Positions 47,995-49,104 of a stretch of DNA of 49,104 nucleotides are shown here, piece by piece (position 1 is the first letter of the stretch; the number at the start of each line of letters is the position of its first letter). The position numbers and the translations under genes are program-made. Below the pieces are notes generated by a model. It made no database searches and had not been told where the DNA came from. It was given only the letters and a program-made list of their open reading frames with translations. Source of the stretch: a virus; IMG/VR virus record IMGVR_UViG_3300028025_000003, positions 1 through 49,104 of that record, one strand, 5' to 3'.

Positions 47995-48335
47995 TGGCGC
48001 ATTGGGCTGAACTTGATGAAAATAACATTGTTGTGCGCGTAACAGTGGGTGACAATAATGACCCTAATGGTGACGAAGGCTATCAGTGGTTGATTGATAA
48101 TCTTGGTGGCACTTGGGTAAAAACTTCTTACAACGCTACTATTCGTAAGAATTTTGCAGGCATTGGTTATACTTATGATCATGAGCTTGATGCTTTTATT
48201 TCACCAAAGCCATATTCATCATGGTTATTGAATGAAGGTACTTGTAAATGGCAGGCTCCTGTTGCTTATCCAAATGATGGCAATGCCTACAGTTGGAATG
48301 AAACTAACAATACTTGGGATTTAATAAATGATTAA
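47994..48335 (+). CDS. Cassette protein, MAH type with extra C-terminal module
   Basis: In this 113-residue protein residues 1-75 match the 77-residue protein at 44029 (M-A-H-W-A-E-L-D, 'GTWVKTSYN', 'AGIGYTYD', 'FISP'). The remaining part ('SSWLLNEGTCKWQAPVAYP', 'YSWNETNNTW') is a widespread short phage fibre module with spaced Trp. It starts in a TAATG overlap with the Gly-rich gene. Function is unknown; likely virion-associated. Confidence 0.72.
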   Translation: MAHWAELDENNIVVRVTVGDNNDPNGDEGYQWLIDNLGGTWVKTSYNATIRKNFAGIGYTYDHELDAFISPKPYSSWLLNEGTCKWQAPVAYPNDGNAYSWNETNNTWDLIND

Positions 48336-48900
48336 TAGCATGGTGCGCAGTGTGGTCACTGCTAAAAGATGGTATCGATCTATGCTTGCTGGAAATGCAA
48401 AATATAATCCTGGCGCTTATGAGCAAATTAGTACAATTTTAGTTAGCACTGCTACTCAATTTTTGTTTTTTACAAACATTCCACAAGATTATAAACATTT
48501 GCAGTTACGTATGACTTTGAGGACTGACTCAACTTCGGCTGATTGCTACATATCATTTAATGGTGACGATGTTAATGCTCAATACCACTACATAATGGGA
48601 AATGGTAGTTCCGTATTTAGCAGTGGAGTAACTTCAAGTTCTGCTGTTATTGCCATCCCAGAACTTTCGAATAGCACATCTGGAGCGTTTACGGCAAATA
48701 TAGTAGACATTCTAGATTACAGTAGCCCAAATAAATTTACAACATCTCGATCCCTAAGCGGTGGAACTAGCATTAATCAAATAAGAATGTTTAGCGCAAC
48801 TTGGAGAAACACTGCTGCTGTTACACAAATTAGATTAAACTCTGGTGGTGGAAACATGGTTGCAGGAACACGATTTTCTTTATATGGAATTAAGGGGTAA
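48328..48900 (+). CDS. Fibre/adhesin-like protein, first of three paralogues
   Basis: This 190-residue protein overlaps the previous gene by 8 nt. After a basic N-terminus (about 1-25) the beta-rich body contains 'FTNIPQDYKHLQLRM', 'ADCYISFNGDD', 'VDILDYSSPNKFTTSRSLSGG' and ends 'WRNTAAVTQI ... FSLYGIKG'. The same landmarks occur in the next two proteins (48903-441 and 438-1406). Tandem duplication is clear at protein level and diverged at DNA level. It is probably a surface appendage. Confidence 0.72.
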   Translation: MINSMVRSVVTAKRWYRSMLAGNAKYNPGAYEQISTILVSTATQFLFFTNIPQDYKHLQLRMTLRTDSTSADCYISFNGDDVNAQYHYIMGNGSSVFSSGVTSSSAVIAIPELSNSTSGAFTANIVDILDYSSPNKFTTSRSLSGGTSINQIRMFSATWRNTAAVTQIRLNSGGGNMVAGTRFSLYGIKG

Positions 48901-48902
48901 TC

Positions 48903-49104
48903 ATGCCAGTAGGCGAACAGGCTTATATAGCTCTAGCAAATGTGACTCTTGGTACTACAACAGCCGCAGTCACCTTTTCAAGCATTAGTCAGTCTTATCG
49001 TGACTTAAGAGTTGTTTTTATGGGAACAACTACATCGCTTGCCAATGTTCTTTTTCAATTCAATGGTGACGGAACTGCGACTTATTCAAAAGTTGCAATG
49101 GCTG
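48903..49104 (+). CDS. Fibre/adhesin-like protein, N-terminal part (continues at base 1)
   Basis: ATG 48903 begins 2 nt after the previous stop. The frame is open to the window end and continues in frame at base 1 after removal of the 127-base overlap, ending at 441 (171 residues in all). The N-terminus, 'MPVGEQAYIALANVTLG' then 'FSSISQSYRDLRVVFMG', matches the start of its downstream paralogue. The true gene is intact; only the linear representation splits it. Confidence 0.8.
   Translation, partial: MPVGEQAYIALANVTLGTTTAAVTFSSISQSYRDLRVVFMGTTTSLANVLFQFNGDGTATYSKVAMA
48978..49104. repeat. Terminal direct repeat (right copy)
   Basis: Identical to bases 1-127; see the left copy. Removing one copy gives a 48,977-base circle. 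Confidence 0.95.

Overview
The window is a complete or near-complete genome of a tailed phage with siphovirus gene content. Its first and last 127 bases (1-127 and 48978-49104) are identical, and one gene reads in frame across that join (48903 to the end, then 1 to 441). The molecule is therefore circular or circularly permuted, with about 48,977 unique bases. An overlap of exactly 127 is what a k=127 assembler leaves on a circular contig, so it is probably not a biological terminal repeat. The host is very likely an actinobacterium: there is a WhiB-type iron-sulfur protein, small actinophage-like holins and a mycobacteriophage-style structural order. Base composition looks like the mid-40s % GC by eye, which fits low-GC freshwater Actinobacteria (inference). 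No integrase, excisionase or phage repressor is recognisable, so a lytic lifestyle is likely.

The genome has two transcription arms. The rightward arm starts near 33.9 kb, runs through the contig join and ends at 16.5 kb. It carries a membrane protein and an amidoligase; then TerS, TerL, portal, protease/scaffold, a decoration-like protein and the major capsid protein (35.1-41.8 kb). Next comes an unusually placed block of fibre and adhesin-like genes (42.0 kb through the join to 1.66 kb), then head-tail connectors, tail terminator, major tail protein, frameshifted tail chaperones, tape measure, distal tail proteins and an S74 tail fibre (1.7-13.8 kb). Lysis genes follow: an M23-LysM endolysin, a secreted Pro-rich protein and three small membrane proteins (13.8-16.5 kb). 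A strong bidirectional terminator at 16.5 kb closes this arm.

The leftward arm (33.0 to 16.6 kb) is the early/replication arm. It has tightly overlapping genes for a class-II glutamine amidotransferase, many small proteins, SSB, an Api92-like protein, a SNF2-type helicase, a C5 cytosine methyltransferase, a NrdH-like redoxin, WhiB, a Cas4/RecB-like nuclease, a Sak4-like ATPase, a DUF669-like protein, a primase-helicase, a RuvC-like resolvase, a metallophosphoesterase and one tRNA-Asn. No DNA polymerase is recognisable.

Between the arms (31.65-33.9 kb) lies a regulatory and probable origin region. It holds four DnaA-box-like sites, four 15-bp iterons, an 11-bp repeat arranged as two plus two around two DnaA boxes, an AT-rich tract, inverted-repeat operators and three GTTATC pairs, each with an 11-bp period.

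The most striking observations are: (1) a tRNA-like RNA at 22671-22735 (minus) that lacks a D-arm and whose enlarged anticodon-like loop carries the 16S anti-Shine-Dalgarno sequence; (2) a recurrent extended -10 motif, GGTAnnAT, placed 6-8 nt before several late start codons, which suggests leaderless mRNAs; (3) an amidoligase with a 9-Cys insert facing a class-II glutamine amidotransferase across the origin; (4) a duplicated adhesin/fibre cassette inside the head module; and (5) a signal peptide for the secreted Pro-rich protein that overlaps an intrinsic terminator and has no standard start codon.
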